64,000 nucleotides of DNA, from the NCBI GenBank assembly GCA_011049545.1, contig DRHQ01000056.1, positions 1 through 64,000 on the forward strand, written 5' to 3'. Each line of letters opens with the position of its first letter. The first letter of the stretch is position 1. The translations under genes were made by a program, and so were the position numbers. Positions 27,852 through 37,455 of the stretch are shown here, one piece after another. This DNA is from Candidatus Aminicenantota bacterium. GTDB taxonomy: Bacteria; Acidobacteriota; Aminicenantia; Aminicenantales; Aminicenantaceae. The notes below the pieces were generated by a model, which was given only the letters and a program-made list of their open reading frames with translations, was not told the DNA's origin and made no database searches.

Positions 27852-29198
27852 ATGATGAAAAAAACTGCAGTTTTGATGGGAATTATTCTTGTTTTTTCGA
27901 ATCTGTTTTTTGCTGCAGAAAAATCCTCAGATTACGAAAAATACTGGCACCAATGGCGCGGGCCCTTCATGACGGGTGAATCACCTGGAGGGGATCCACC
28001 TCTCGAGTGGAGTGAGACCAAAAACATAAAATGGAAAATCGCCATTCCCGGCACAGGCCATGCCTCTCCCGTAATTTGGGGAGACCAAATATTTATACTG
28101 ACAGCCGTTGAGACCGATAAAGTTGCTAAACCGGCTGAAGAAAGTGAACCCGCACCGCAGGCTCATCGCGGCATGCCGATTAACAGAACCACAAAGATCC
28201 ATAGATTTGTTATTTTTGCGATCAACCGGCATGACGGTAAAATTCTCTGGGAGCGCACAGTTAAAGAAGAAGTACCACAAGAAGGGATCCACGAAATGGG
28301 CAGTTGGGCTTCGCATTCACCGGTGACTGATGGTGAACACATCTATGCCTACTTTGGTTCACGTGGTCTGTTTTGTTTTGATATGCTGGGAAATCTCAAA
28401 TGGGATCGGGATTTTGGTCAGCTGAACAAAAGGATGAATTTTGGCGAAGGAAGTTCCCCCGCACTTTATGGGGATAGAATTATCGTGAATTGGGATCACG
28501 AAGGACAGTCGTTTATTATTGCTCTTGATAAAAAGACAGGCAAAAACATCTGGAAGGTGGATCGAGATGAAAGAACTTCGTGGGCAACGCCCCTTGTCGT
28601 CGAGAATAATGGGAAGCTCCAGGTAGTTACAAGTGCCACCAAGCTAGTGCGGAGTTATGACTTTACCACGGGAGAATTGATCTGGGAATGCAGTGGAATG
28701 ACTCTGAATGCCATACCGTCGCCTATGGCGGCTGATGGAATTCTGCATGTTATGAGCGGCTTTCGGGGGAACGCCCTGCTGGCCATAGATCTATCAAAAG
28801 CCAAAGGTAACATCGTAGATTCCGACGCTATTGTCTGGAAACATGACAAAGACACGTCCTACGCACCTTCGGGACTGCTCTTCGATAATAAATTGTACTT
28901 TCTCAAGAGCAACAATGGGATCCTTTCCTGTTTTGAGGCCAAGAATGGGAAAGAATACTACAGCAGGCAGAGACTTGAAGGAATAGGAAATGTATTTGCT
29001 TCACTGGTCGGAGTTAAGGACAGAGTTTATGTCGTCGGTCAAAAAGGCACAATGTATGTGATTAAGCATGGCCCTGTATTTGAAGTTCTTGCCAAGAACA
29101 AGCTGGATGATAATTTTAGTGCGTCACCTGCAATCGTGGGCAGTATGCTTTACTTACGCGGCTATAAGAATCTTTACTGTATTGAAGAGAAAAATTGA
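27852..29198 (+). CDS. PQQ-binding-like beta-propeller repeat protein (exported)
   Basis: Signal peptide; YWHQWRGPFMTGES; KTGKNIWKVDRDERTSWATP. Start at ATG 27852 after a purine-rich RBS region. Confidence 0.88.
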   Translation: MMKKTAVLMGIILVFSNLFFAAEKSSDYEKYWHQWRGPFMTGESPGGDPPLEWSETKNIKWKIAIPGTGHASPVIWGDQIFILTAVETDKVAKPAEESEPAPQAHRGMPINRTTKIHRFVIFAINRHDGKILWERTVKEEVPQEGIHEMGSWASHSPVTDGEHIYAYFGSRGLFCFDMLGNLKWDRDFGQLNKRMNFGEGSSPALYGDRIIVNWDHEGQSFIIALDKKTGKNIWKVDRDERTSWATPLVVENNGKLQVVTSATKLVRSYDFTTGELIWECSGMTLNAIPSPMAADGILHVMSGFRGNALLAIDLSKAKGNIVDSDAIVWKHDKDTSYAPSGLLFDNKLYFLKSNNGILSCFEAKNGKEYYSRQRLEGIGNVFASLVGVKDRVYVVGQKGTMYVIKHGPVFEVLAKNKLDDNFSASPAIVGSMLYLRGYKNLYCIEEKN

Positions 29199-29207
29199 AC
29201 TGAATTT

Positions 29208-29351
29208 AAATCGTTCGTCATATCCTGCTTCGACAAAGAGCTTGCCAGAGAAACGGGACTCTCATACCAGACGCTTATTAATCTATATCTGAAGGATTGT
29301 GCTGAGAATCATAAGAAGCTAAGAGTTCAGTGGATTGAAACCAGTACTTAA
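29208..29351 (+). pseudogene. 3' remnant of a ribbon-helix-helix antitoxin-like gene
   Basis: In-frame KSFVISCFDKELARETGLSYQTLINLYLKDCAENHKKLRVQWIETST*; YQTLINLYLKDC matches the C-terminal helix of BrnA/CopG-type antitoxins. No start codon in context. Confidence 0.4.
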
Positions 29352-29384
29352 TCAGCAGCTAGGTTGTTGATGGAGAAAATCATA

Positions 29385-29431
29385 TGGTGGGCGATACAGG
29401 ATTTGAACCTGCGACTTCTGTAGTGTGTAGG
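29385..29431 (-). repeat. tRNA-Val 3'-end fragment (putative att scar)
   Basis: tggtgggcgatacaggatttgaacctgcgacttct is near-identical to the 3' half of the intact tRNA-Val at 54221..54295, same orientation. Confidence 0.75.
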
Positions 29432-29439
29432 TAGCTAGG

Positions 29440-31176
29440 TCATTTTTGCGCTTGCACTGGCCTTGTGTAGACTACCTCACCTCCGATAACTGTCATTTCT
29501 GGTTCGATCTTCCAGATATCCTCAGCCGGGATGGTCATGTAATCAACAGGAATGACCACAAAATCAGCAAGCTTCCCTACCTCGATAGATCCCAAGATGT
29601 CTTCCGCATGCATGACGTAGGCACCAGCCATGGTTGCACCCCGTAAAGCCTCTTCTCTGGTCATGGCCTGTTCTGGGAACCAGCCACCCGGAGGATTATT
29701 ATCCCGGTCCTGTCTGGTTACCGCAGCGTGCAAGGTGTAAAATGGGTTGTATGGAGTTACAGAATAATCTGTCCCTGTTGCGACCACAACACCAAGATCC
29801 AATAAATCACTCCAAATATATGCATACTTAATACGTTCAGGTCCTATCCTGGATTCAGCAAAGTGCATATCCTCAATACCACCCGATGGCTGCATTGAGG
29901 CAACAATTCCCAGCTTGGCAAGTCTGGGTATGTCATCAGGAGCAAGCACCTGACAATGCTCAAGAGCGAACCTGGCATCTTTACCGTCTATCCCAGTTGC
30001 CTTCAAAGCCCTTTCGTAGGCGTTAATTGCGATCCGATTAGCACCGTCACCAATGCAATGTATCCTCATATTGAAACCAATTTTTAGCAACTCGGTCGCA
30101 GATTTAGCTAATTCGTCTTCACTTCGTCTAGGTTCCCCATAAAAACCCGGATAGTCGCTGTACTCCTCAAGGAGATGTGCACCCCTTGACCCTAAAGCTC
30201 CATCTGCAAAAGCCTTGACTGATCGGACGAAGTATTTGTTATTATGATTTAGCGGTTTGCCCAGCTTTTTCGCCGCATCCTCCCTAACCATCTCGTTGAT
30301 CCTTATTCTGAGCAAACCCACCTCGTAGAGTTTTATTCGTCTTTGAATCTCTTTATAGCCCGTCATGCCGGCACCATGGATAGTCGTGAGTCCGCTGGCT
30401 ACGGCCAATTGAGTCCCTTCTACGAGGTTACGACTTCTTTCATAATCGGTCATTGGAGGTAAGGGTGGAATAAGACTTGTTAATTGCGCCGGTGCCCTTT
30501 CTACGAATTCGCCTGTGGGCTCCCCGTTCTTGTCCTTCTTAATATGACCACCCGGAGGATCGGGAGTGTCGCGGGTAATGCCAGCAAGCTCTAGGGCTTT
30601 GCTATTGGCACCGCTGCCATGCGTGTATCGGCGAATATAAACAGGATTATCAGGGGCTACGGCATCAATCAGCTCCTTACGGAATTCTGGCGGATCCCAA
30701 ACATCTGACATCCAACCACCTAATACTAACCACCGTGGCTCAGACCCTGGCCGCATTCCTTCCCCAGTAGCCAAACAACGCTTTATCACTTCCTGCATTC
30801 GCTCTACAGAAGCCCACTCACCAATTGCAGCCCTGATGTCTGGAGTTCGTGGATGCAAAATATCTTCTCCCCAACTAATGTGTATATGGGCATCATGTAA
30901 ACCAGGGATTACTGTTTTGCCTTCCAGGTCGAAAACAAAAGTAAGAGGCCCAATATAGGCCTGTGCTCCAGCATCATCCCCCACGTAGATGAACTGACCA
31001 TCTTTTACTGCAATGGCAGAAGCTGTGCTGAATTCTTCATCAACAGTATAGATGTTACCATTGACGTATACTCTATCAGCTTCTTGAGCGTCACTAGCCG
31101 CTGCCGGTGCTAGTATGAACGATACAAGCAGCACAAAAATAGATAAAATACCGGACAATCTTTTCATTATATTCAT
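29440..31176 (-). CDS. Exported amidohydrolase (YtcJ-like, amidohydrolase 3 family)
   Basis: Signal peptide; VIPGLHDAHIHISWG; RIHCIGDGANRIAINAYERAL; ALEHCQVLAPDDIPRLAKLGIVASMQP; GTDYSVTPYNPFYTLHAAVTRQ. Confidence 0.9.
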   Translation of the reverse strand: MNIMKRLSGILSIFVLLVSFILAPAAASDAQEADRVYVNGNIYTVDEEFSTASAIAVKDGQFIYVGDDAGAQAYIGPLTFVFDLEGKTVIPGLHDAHIHISWGEDILHPRTPDIRAAIGEWASVERMQEVIKRCLATGEGMRPGSEPRWLVLGGWMSDVWDPPEFRKELIDAVAPDNPVYIRRYTHGSGANSKALELAGITRDTPDPPGGHIKKDKNGEPTGEFVERAPAQLTSLIPPLPPMTDYERSRNLVEGTQLAVASGLTTIHGAGMTGYKEIQRRIKLYEVGLLRIRINEMVREDAAKKLGKPLNHNNKYFVRSVKAFADGALGSRGAHLLEEYSDYPGFYGEPRRSEDELAKSATELLKIGFNMRIHCIGDGANRIAINAYERALKATGIDGKDARFALEHCQVLAPDDIPRLAKLGIVASMQPSGGIEDMHFAESRIGPERIKYAYIWSDLLDLGVVVATGTDYSVTPYNPFYTLHAAVTRQDRDNNPPGGWFPEQAMTREEALRGATMAGAYVMHAEDILGSIEVGKLADFVVIPVDYMTIPAEDIWKIEPEMTVIGGEVVYTRPVQAQK

Positions 31177-31254
31177 CTTATCTGCTCCTTTATTCCCTTA
31201 TCGGAATTACAGTAAGATAATAATTATTGCAGGATTTGTCAAGTTGAATCGAAG

Positions 31255-31306
31255 TGGTGGGCGATGCAGGATTTGAACCTGCGGCTTCTACCGTGTGTAA
31301 GAAGCA
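31255..31306 (-). repeat. tRNA-Val 3'-end fragment (putative att scar)
   Basis: tggtgggcgatgcaggatttgaacctgcggcttct differs from the intact tRNA by one base over the first ~35 nt; then diverges. Confidence 0.75.
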
Positions 31307-31874
31307 TAAAAAGAAGGGAAAGCAGAAAATATAAGGGGTGACCTCTGTAAAACGTTGACTTTTTAGGACATTAGGTTTTCGATATATTTCGATATTTTTG
31401 CAGATATTTCGATATTCTTGACATATTTTGGGCACAGTTTGGGCACAGTTTACTCAATACGTCGTGAAATAATTGATTTCGCGCCATATTGTTCATAAAT
31501 ATTTTGAGATATTTCCGTGGTCACACCACCACTAGTTGTCAAGATGGACCATCTATCGTCAACATCTGGTTACATCCAAGGCAAACTAGTCTGACTTTTG
31601 GCTTAAGCTTACCAGGCTTATCTGGTTTTTGAGGCTCTTTTCTACCTCTTGGCCAATTCCATGAAATTCTCTATTTCTTGCGATTTTCTTGTTGACACTA
31701 TATCTTTTTCCCAAGTAGTATTGTTGAGACTGTAGCTCAAAGGGTGATAATTTGAAAATATTGAGCGGAGTTTGTTTTGAATAAAAAACCAAATTCCTAT
31801 CCTGTAAATTTATATCCTGTAAAAAATCCTTTAAAAACGATTGAACTATCAATTTGAGTCACGAGGCCTAAACT

Positions 31875-33311
31875 TTGGAAATCCTTTTACGAGTACTTTC
31901 AGAAGATGAAAAAACGCAAGTACATGAACGCTCCTTAAAAATCCTTTCTGAAACTGGCGTCAAAGTCAATACGGCCAAAGGACGCCAATATCTCAAAGAT
32001 GCTGGGGCCGAGGTTGATGAGAATTCAAAAATTGTAAAATTCCCGCGTGCAATGGTTGAAGAGTCTCTGCGCCTGGCACCCAAAGATTTCACCTTGGGCG
32101 CTCGCAGACCTGGCTGGGACCTATCCATGAATGCTGGTGAATGCACCCTGATTCCTGACGGGGAAGGCATTTCGGTTATTGACCGCAAGACTGGTGAACA
32201 CCGGCCATCGACTTTTAATGATTGGTTGGAAGCTACTCGTTTGATCGATGCCCTGGATGAAGTCGGGGTGTATTGGGATATGGTTTGGGGTGGTGATGCT
32301 GAAGAGTCAATCTCAAGTGCAGTCAAAACCTGGCGGCATATTTTCAGCAGCTTTTCCAAACATGTGCAAGATTCCTCACCAAATGCTGAATTCAGCCCGT
32401 GGTTGCTAGAAATTATTCAAGCTATCTTTGGTGATAAAGAAACTGTTCGCCGAACACACCCTTTCTCATTTTTAGTATGTCCTTCATCTCCTTTGGAAAT
32501 CGAAGAGCAGCATACTGACGCTTACCTAGAGCTCTTAGGATGGGATATCCCGATTGCCGTGATGCCGATGCCCTTGATGGGAGGTACGGGGCCAGGGAAT
32601 ATGATATCAATGACGATTCTCGGCAATTGTGAAATTTTGGCGATGCTGTGTTTAATCCAGGCCGCCGATCCAGGAACGCCGTTCATCTATGCACCAGCCC
32701 TGGCTGTGATGAACCCGCGAACTGGAGCGTATAATGCCGGGGCTATCGAGAATGGATTGCTCAGTTCAGCGGGGATTGAAATGGCGCGTTTTTATGGTTT
32801 GCCTGTGGAAGGAACTGGTGGGGGAACCGACACTTATGCTCCTGGTATTCAGGCAAGTTATGAGCGTGCCATGAATTTTTTGATACCCATGTTATCCTGG
32901 CCTGACTTGTTTGTTGGCTCGGGATTGTTGGGTGGCTCGATGATTCTGAGCCTTGAGCAATTGGTTATTGATGCCGAAGTCTTCCGGATGAGTAAACAAG
33001 CTCACCGGGGCATCCTGACAAATGATGAAATGTGGTTGGATGATGTGATTCAGCGGGTTGGCCCGGGTGGACATTTCCTGGGTGAAAAATCCACAGTCGC
33101 CAATATGCGCTCCGGGGAGTGGCTGATTCCCCGTCTAGGCGTTCATGGAGCACAAGAATCGTGGGAGATGGCAGGTAAGAAAAATATCTTAGAAGAAGCC
33201 CGCGAAAAAGTGGAAAATCTGCTTTCAACGCATAAGCCACTGCCTCTCTCAGATGAGGTAGAAAAAGAACTTGATAAAATTCAAAAACGAGCAAATCAGA
33301 GCTCAGATTAA
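31875..33311 (+). CDS. MttB-superfamily (trimethylamine/glycine-betaine methyltransferase-like) protein, no in-frame amber
   Basis: LSEDEKTQVHERSLKILSETGVKVNTAKGRQYLKDAGAEVDENSKIVKFPRAMVEESLRLAPKDFTLGARRPG; GLPVEGTGGGTDTYAPGIQASYERAMNFLIP. TTG start. Confidence 0.87.
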   Translation: MEILLRVLSEDEKTQVHERSLKILSETGVKVNTAKGRQYLKDAGAEVDENSKIVKFPRAMVEESLRLAPKDFTLGARRPGWDLSMNAGECTLIPDGEGISVIDRKTGEHRPSTFNDWLEATRLIDALDEVGVYWDMVWGGDAEESISSAVKTWRHIFSSFSKHVQDSSPNAEFSPWLLEIIQAIFGDKETVRRTHPFSFLVCPSSPLEIEEQHTDAYLELLGWDIPIAVMPMPLMGGTGPGNMISMTILGNCEILAMLCLIQAADPGTPFIYAPALAVMNPRTGAYNAGAIENGLLSSAGIEMARFYGLPVEGTGGGTDTYAPGIQASYERAMNFLIPMLSWPDLFVGSGLLGGSMILSLEQLVIDAEVFRMSKQAHRGILTNDEMWLDDVIQRVGPGGHFLGEKSTVANMRSGEWLIPRLGVHGAQESWEMAGKKNILEEAREKVENLLSTHKPLPLSDEVEKELDKIQKRANQSSD

Positions 33312-33323
33312 AGGAATTCCTAA

Positions 33324-34640
33324 TTGAGCACCAGTGACACACAGCACCACCCGAGGCGCGTGCTGGGCAGCGGTTTCACATTGGCTGTCGTCATCGGCGG
33401 CACCATTGGGCTGGGTATTTTGCGCACGCCAGGGGAAATTGCAACGGTTGTTACCGATCCGTTGATGTTTGTATCCCTCTGGGTGTTGGGCGGCCTGTTT
33501 TCACTATTATGCGCGTTTGTCCTGGCCGAACTGATCGGAATGACGCCGCGATCCGGAGGAACCTACGCCCTGGTACGGCGTGCCTACGGGCCCTTCTCCG
33601 GTTTCGTCATTGGCTGGGTCGACTGGTTGTGCTTTGTCGGTGACATAGCCTTAAAGGCAGTCGTGGTCACTGAATTTGCCGCAATGTTAATTCCAGCAGC
33701 GGGTCAATGGAAAACACCGCTGGCAATCATAGTGTCCTCGGTGTTCGCCGCGCTGCAATTACGGGGCATTGCCCTTGGCGCGAAAATCCAGCAGATCGCT
33801 GCTGCCGCCCTAGCACTGATTGTTGTCGGCTTCACCCTGGCGCTGGTATTCGCAGAGTCGGCGGTGAGCAGTGGTACGGCTTTGGTTCCCCATGCGGTTA
33901 ACGGACTCGGCGCCTGGAGCCTCGTGTTCGCATCCATTTTTTATACTTACGATGGCTGGGATTATCCCGCCTATTTCGGCGGTGAAATAAAAGGCGGCGG
34001 TGGAGCTGTGGCGCGCTCCATGATCAAAGGTGTGGTAATTTTAACTCTGCTCTATGTATTCCTGGTCGCGGCGTTGGTCTGGAAGGTGCCCCTGGCCAGC
34101 CTGGCCGGCAAGGAATTGGCATTGGCCAGCGCCCTGGAGATGGTCATCTCCCCGCTCGCGTCAACCGTCGTACTGGTTGCGGCCATAATCATATTGCTGG
34201 CCCACCAGAACCTGATATACATGAGCACGCCCCGAATTCTCCAGGCAATGGCGGTCGATGGCCTGGCCGTCAGGCGCGCAGGGGAAATCTCAAAAGGTGG
34301 CAATCCGATGTTTGCGGTGCTACTGAGTTGGGGCTTTTCGGTCGGCCTGATCATGATCGGCGGATTCCATTTCCTGCTGTACCTTCTCATGTTTTTCGTC
34401 CTGTTCATAACTGTAGTGTTGATCGCGGGAGTCATTATCCTTCGTTCGCGCCAGCCGGACGCTGACCGCCCGTACCGGGCCTGGGGTCACCCCTGGAGCA
34501 CATATACATGTCTTGTCGGTTGTATACTTCTCACCCTGTTCCAGGCAGTTGCCCAAATTCATACCGCCGCTTACGCCGCGATTTTTGTGGCGATATCCTG
34601 GCCGGTGTACCGGTACCTTGTGCGCTCCCGATCGAACTGA
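33324..34640 (+). CDS. APC-family amino acid/amine permease (copy 1)
   Basis: GGTIGLGILRTPGEIA; 12-TM-like hydrophobic pattern; TTG start. Confidence 0.88.
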   Translation: MSTSDTQHHPRRVLGSGFTLAVVIGGTIGLGILRTPGEIATVVTDPLMFVSLWVLGGLFSLLCAFVLAELIGMTPRSGGTYALVRRAYGPFSGFVIGWVDWLCFVGDIALKAVVVTEFAAMLIPAAGQWKTPLAIIVSSVFAALQLRGIALGAKIQQIAAAALALIVVGFTLALVFAESAVSSGTALVPHAVNGLGAWSLVFASIFYTYDGWDYPAYFGGEIKGGGGAVARSMIKGVVILTLLYVFLVAALVWKVPLASLAGKELALASALEMVISPLASTVVLVAAIIILLAHQNLIYMSTPRILQAMAVDGLAVRRAGEISKGGNPMFAVLLSWGFSVGLIMIGGFHFLLYLLMFFVLFITVVLIAGVIILRSRQPDADRPYRAWGHPWSTYTCLVGCILLTLFQAVAQIHTAAYAAIFVAISWPVYRYLVRSRSN

Positions 34641-34675
34641 CTCGGGACGACTTAGTAGTTATAGGAGGTAGTTAT

Positions 34676-36088
34676 ATGAGAACCGAGTTGAAAGAAGCGT
34701 TGCATGGGTCCAAGAATATGCCTCTGTGGCTGGACCGATCCGATCGACCCCATACTGCGCCGTGTCTTTCCGCTAGAGTAGAGACTGAGCTAGCCATCGT
34801 GGGTGCGGGGTTTACCGGCCTATGGGCGGCGCTTCTTGCCAAGGAAGCGCATCCGGACCTCGATGTGGTTTTGATAGAAGCGGGTTCGGTGGGAGATGGA
34901 GCCTCGGGTCGAAACGGCGGATGTGTCAGTACGACTCTGACTCACTATCAGAGTAACCGTGATCTGGGTCTTCCGGAGGGTGAACCGGAGATGGCGACTC
35001 TCGGTCGGCAAAACGCCGAAGGCTTTCTGGATGACCTGAAACGTTACCGTATGCAGGTGGACTATGAGCCCACAGGCTATTTGCATGTAGCGGTCCAGGC
35101 AGATCAAATACGAGCGCTTCAGGCCTTGTATGAGCTCGATCAAAAGAGCGGGACGGCTTCAGTATTGCTGGATCGGGAAGCGGTGCAAAAGGAGGTGGCT
35201 TCTCCTGCCTTTCTGGCGGGGCATTGGGATAAGCAGACACGCTTGGGTATATTGCATCCCGGCAAGCTCGTTGATGGTCTTCGAGAGGCAGCTTGCAAAC
35301 GCGGTGTCAGCCTTTATGAAAACAGCCCGCTAACTCAATTGGCAGCCGCGGACTCTGGATCAGATATCTTGCTGACTTCGGCGCATGGACAGATCCGTGC
35401 CAGGAAAGTGTTCCTTGCTACTCATGCCTATCCCAGTCTTATACCCCAAACGCGATGCTCTCTGATGGCACCCATCTGGGAGTACGCACTGGCCACGGAA
35501 CCCCTGAGTGAAGCGCAGATGGCTTCTATTGCCTGGTCGGGACGACAATGTATATCAGGCGAGGAGAACTTTTTTCATTACTACCGCTTGACCTCTGACA
35601 ATCGAATCATGATTGGAGGTGGTGTTCCTGACTTTTTCTTGAGTAATTCAGGGCGATTCATCGACCAGGATGATCCTGCAAGTTTTGAAGGCATTGCGTT
35701 TTATTTTTTCACAATCTTTCCTCAACTGAAGGGTTTGCGATTCTCTCATCGTTGGAGTGGAGCTATCGGCGCTTCCAGAGACCATTCCCTGCATTTCGGA
35801 CAGGCCATGAATGATCGGGTGGTTTGGGTTCAAGGTTATAGCGGACAGGGGGTCACGCCTTGTCGATTCGGTGCCCGTGGAGGTCTGGCGCTTTTGGGTC
35901 TCGGAGAAACGGAACTCGCGCGCCTAGCATTCGTTCAGAGAAGGCCAGTGCACTGGCCTCCACATCTTCTGCGATGGCTTGGAGCGAACGTCACTTTTTC
36001 CGCTCTGGAAAAAGCGGACCGAAATCAAGGCAAGAAAGGGCTTTGGCTCAAGATGCTAGACCGGACAGGTTTCGGCATCAAGATTTAG
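34676..36088 (+). CDS. FAD-dependent oxidoreductase, DAO family (PuuB/OrdL-like)
   Basis: ELAIVGAGFTGLWAALLAKEAHPDLDVVLIEAG..GASGRNGG; VWVQGYSGQGVTPCRFGARG. ATG at 34676 preceded by ATAGGAGGTAG. Confidence 0.85.
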   Translation: MRTELKEALHGSKNMPLWLDRSDRPHTAPCLSARVETELAIVGAGFTGLWAALLAKEAHPDLDVVLIEAGSVGDGASGRNGGCVSTTLTHYQSNRDLGLPEGEPEMATLGRQNAEGFLDDLKRYRMQVDYEPTGYLHVAVQADQIRALQALYELDQKSGTASVLLDREAVQKEVASPAFLAGHWDKQTRLGILHPGKLVDGLREAACKRGVSLYENSPLTQLAAADSGSDILLTSAHGQIRARKVFLATHAYPSLIPQTRCSLMAPIWEYALATEPLSEAQMASIAWSGRQCISGEENFFHYYRLTSDNRIMIGGGVPDFFLSNSGRFIDQDDPASFEGIAFYFFTIFPQLKGLRFSHRWSGAIGASRDHSLHFGQAMNDRVVWVQGYSGQGVTPCRFGARGGLALLGLGETELARLAFVQRRPVHWPPHLLRWLGANVTFSALEKADRNQGKKGLWLKMLDRTGFGIKI

Positions 36089-36111
36089 TCTTCCCTTTGG
36101 TGAAGATAAGT

Positions 36112-36350
36112 TCACCGGCAAGTTGCCCGGCAAAGTCCTAAGAAATGCTCCCCACTCCCCTCGGCTGCCATAAGAAACTCCTGCTGATGAGGCGGAGGCG
36201 GCCGTTCGGCTTCAAAGGTCAGCTCGAGATGGCGGATGATCCGGTCGATGGTCTTAGTTTCTTCGATAAAAGAGATGATTCTCATCTGGCCACCACATGC
36301 GGGGCAACGCAGGGGATCCACTTCATAGACCTTGCGGATCACCCTGACCC
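36112..36350 (-). pseudogene. IS91-like transposase C-terminal remnant
   Basis: VYEVDPLRCPACGGQMRIISFIEETKTIDRIIRHLELTFEAERPPPPHQQEFLMAAEGSGEHF. Confidence 0.6.
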
Positions 36351-36364
36351 AACCTAATCCCAGC

Positions 36365-36718
36365 TCAACCTTTGGAAGGGAGATGATATTCTCCTTCAAT
36401 GATAGGAGGCTGAGAAGAACCAACCCCAGCTTTATCGGTCATGTCATCAACAGGATCTAATACCTTCCCTACTGCCAGAAAAACTCCCACACCTGCCGGA
36501 TTGAGCTCTATATCTGAATCTTTTACAACCGAAACTCCCGCGTTAACCAGTCTGCAGGCTGCATATGAAACACCTGCCTTTTTTATAGCTATATCAAAGT
36601 AGGAGTCAGCAAAACTGTCTATAACCGGTATATTGAAACCTGTTACAAGAATCAGCAGTATTCCGATTGCTATACCGGATATGGATTTTAATAATTTAAT
36701 TTTGTTTTCGTTATACAT
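36365..36718 (-). CDS. Small membrane protein, probably C-terminally truncated at the adjacent transposase scar
   Basis: MYNENKIKLLKSISGIAIGILLILVTGFNIPVIDSFADSYFDIAIKKAGVSYAACRLVNAGVSVV..; coherent reading fades just before the scar. Confidence 0.45.
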   Translation of the reverse strand: MYNENKIKLLKSISGIAIGILLILVTGFNIPVIDSFADSYFDIAIKKAGVSYAACRLVNAGVSVVKDSDIELNPAGVGVFLAVGKVLDPVDDMTDKAGVGSSQPPIIEGEYHLPSKG

Positions 36719-36735
36719 TTTTTTATCTGTTAAAA

Positions 36736-37455
36736 TTATTTCTTAGTGCTTTTTTTGTTCTTAAATCCTTTAAGCTTTGCTTTCCGTGTATCCATTACTT
36801 TACTTAAAATTTTTCCTGTTTCTCTGGCATCTTTTATCAGGTTACGTTCCTCATGCGGCAAATCCGGGTTTTCGGGATATTGATTTGTAAGTGAGGGGAT
36901 GATTTCCGGTTTTATTTTTGTACCCAGGGGAAACATATCCACAAAGCCGCCAACAGGGCAGTGGTTGCCATGTCCGCATGAAAAGCAGGCATATTCTCCC
37001 TGAACTGATATTTCTTTAACAGTATGCATTCTGGCATCTTCAAAATATGTTTCAATATCATCGACAACAGGTTCACCATTGCCCGTGCCTGCCACAGCAG
37101 CAATAACCCCCATCTTTCCTTCCAGGGGAAATAGAGAATTGTGACGGCCTGAAAAACAGACTCGTTCCCAGAAAGCCTGGCCCTTTGCATTCATATGATC
37201 CCAGTAGTTTGGCGCGCCAAATACAATTGCTTCAGCCTGATAGCATTTTTCCATCACTTCCTGGAAATCATCATCAAGAATGCACCGGTTATTTTTCACA
37301 CACCCATTACATGCTTCGCAGGGCCTGATCAGTTTTCCTGAAAGACTGACAAATTCATATTCCCTGCCTGATCCCTCAAGAATGGCCCTGACTAATGATT
37401 CAGTGACTTTATTTTTTCTTCCTGCACTTATGCCAATTACTTCAGCCATTAGCAT
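36736..37455 (-). CDS. NADPH-dependent FMN reductase / iron-sulfur flavoprotein family
   Basis: EVIGISAGRKNKVTESLVRAILEGSGREYEFVSLSGKLIRPCEACNGCVKNNRCILDDDFQEVMEKCYQAEAIVFGAPNYWDHMNAKGQAFWER. Confidence 0.85.
   Translation of the reverse strand: MLMAEVIGISAGRKNKVTESLVRAILEGSGREYEFVSLSGKLIRPCEACNGCVKNNRCILDDDFQEVMEKCYQAEAIVFGAPNYWDHMNAKGQAFWERVCFSGRHNSLFPLEGKMGVIAAVAGTGNGEPVVDDIETYFEDARMHTVKEISVQGEYACFSCGHGNHCPVGGFVDMFPLGTKIKPEIIPSLTNQYPENPDLPHEERNLIKDARETGKILSKVMDTRKAKLKGFKNKKSTKK

Noticed and set aside
29385-29431. Calling tRNA genes at 6165, 29385 and 31255
   Set aside because: Only the 3' half is preserved; no D-arm or 5' acceptor strand is found, so these are treated as att scars rather than tRNAs.
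31190-31435. 81-aa minus-strand ORF containing EAAGSNPASPTT
   Set aside because: That peptide is a translation of the tRNA 3' end (a typical artefact), not a protein.
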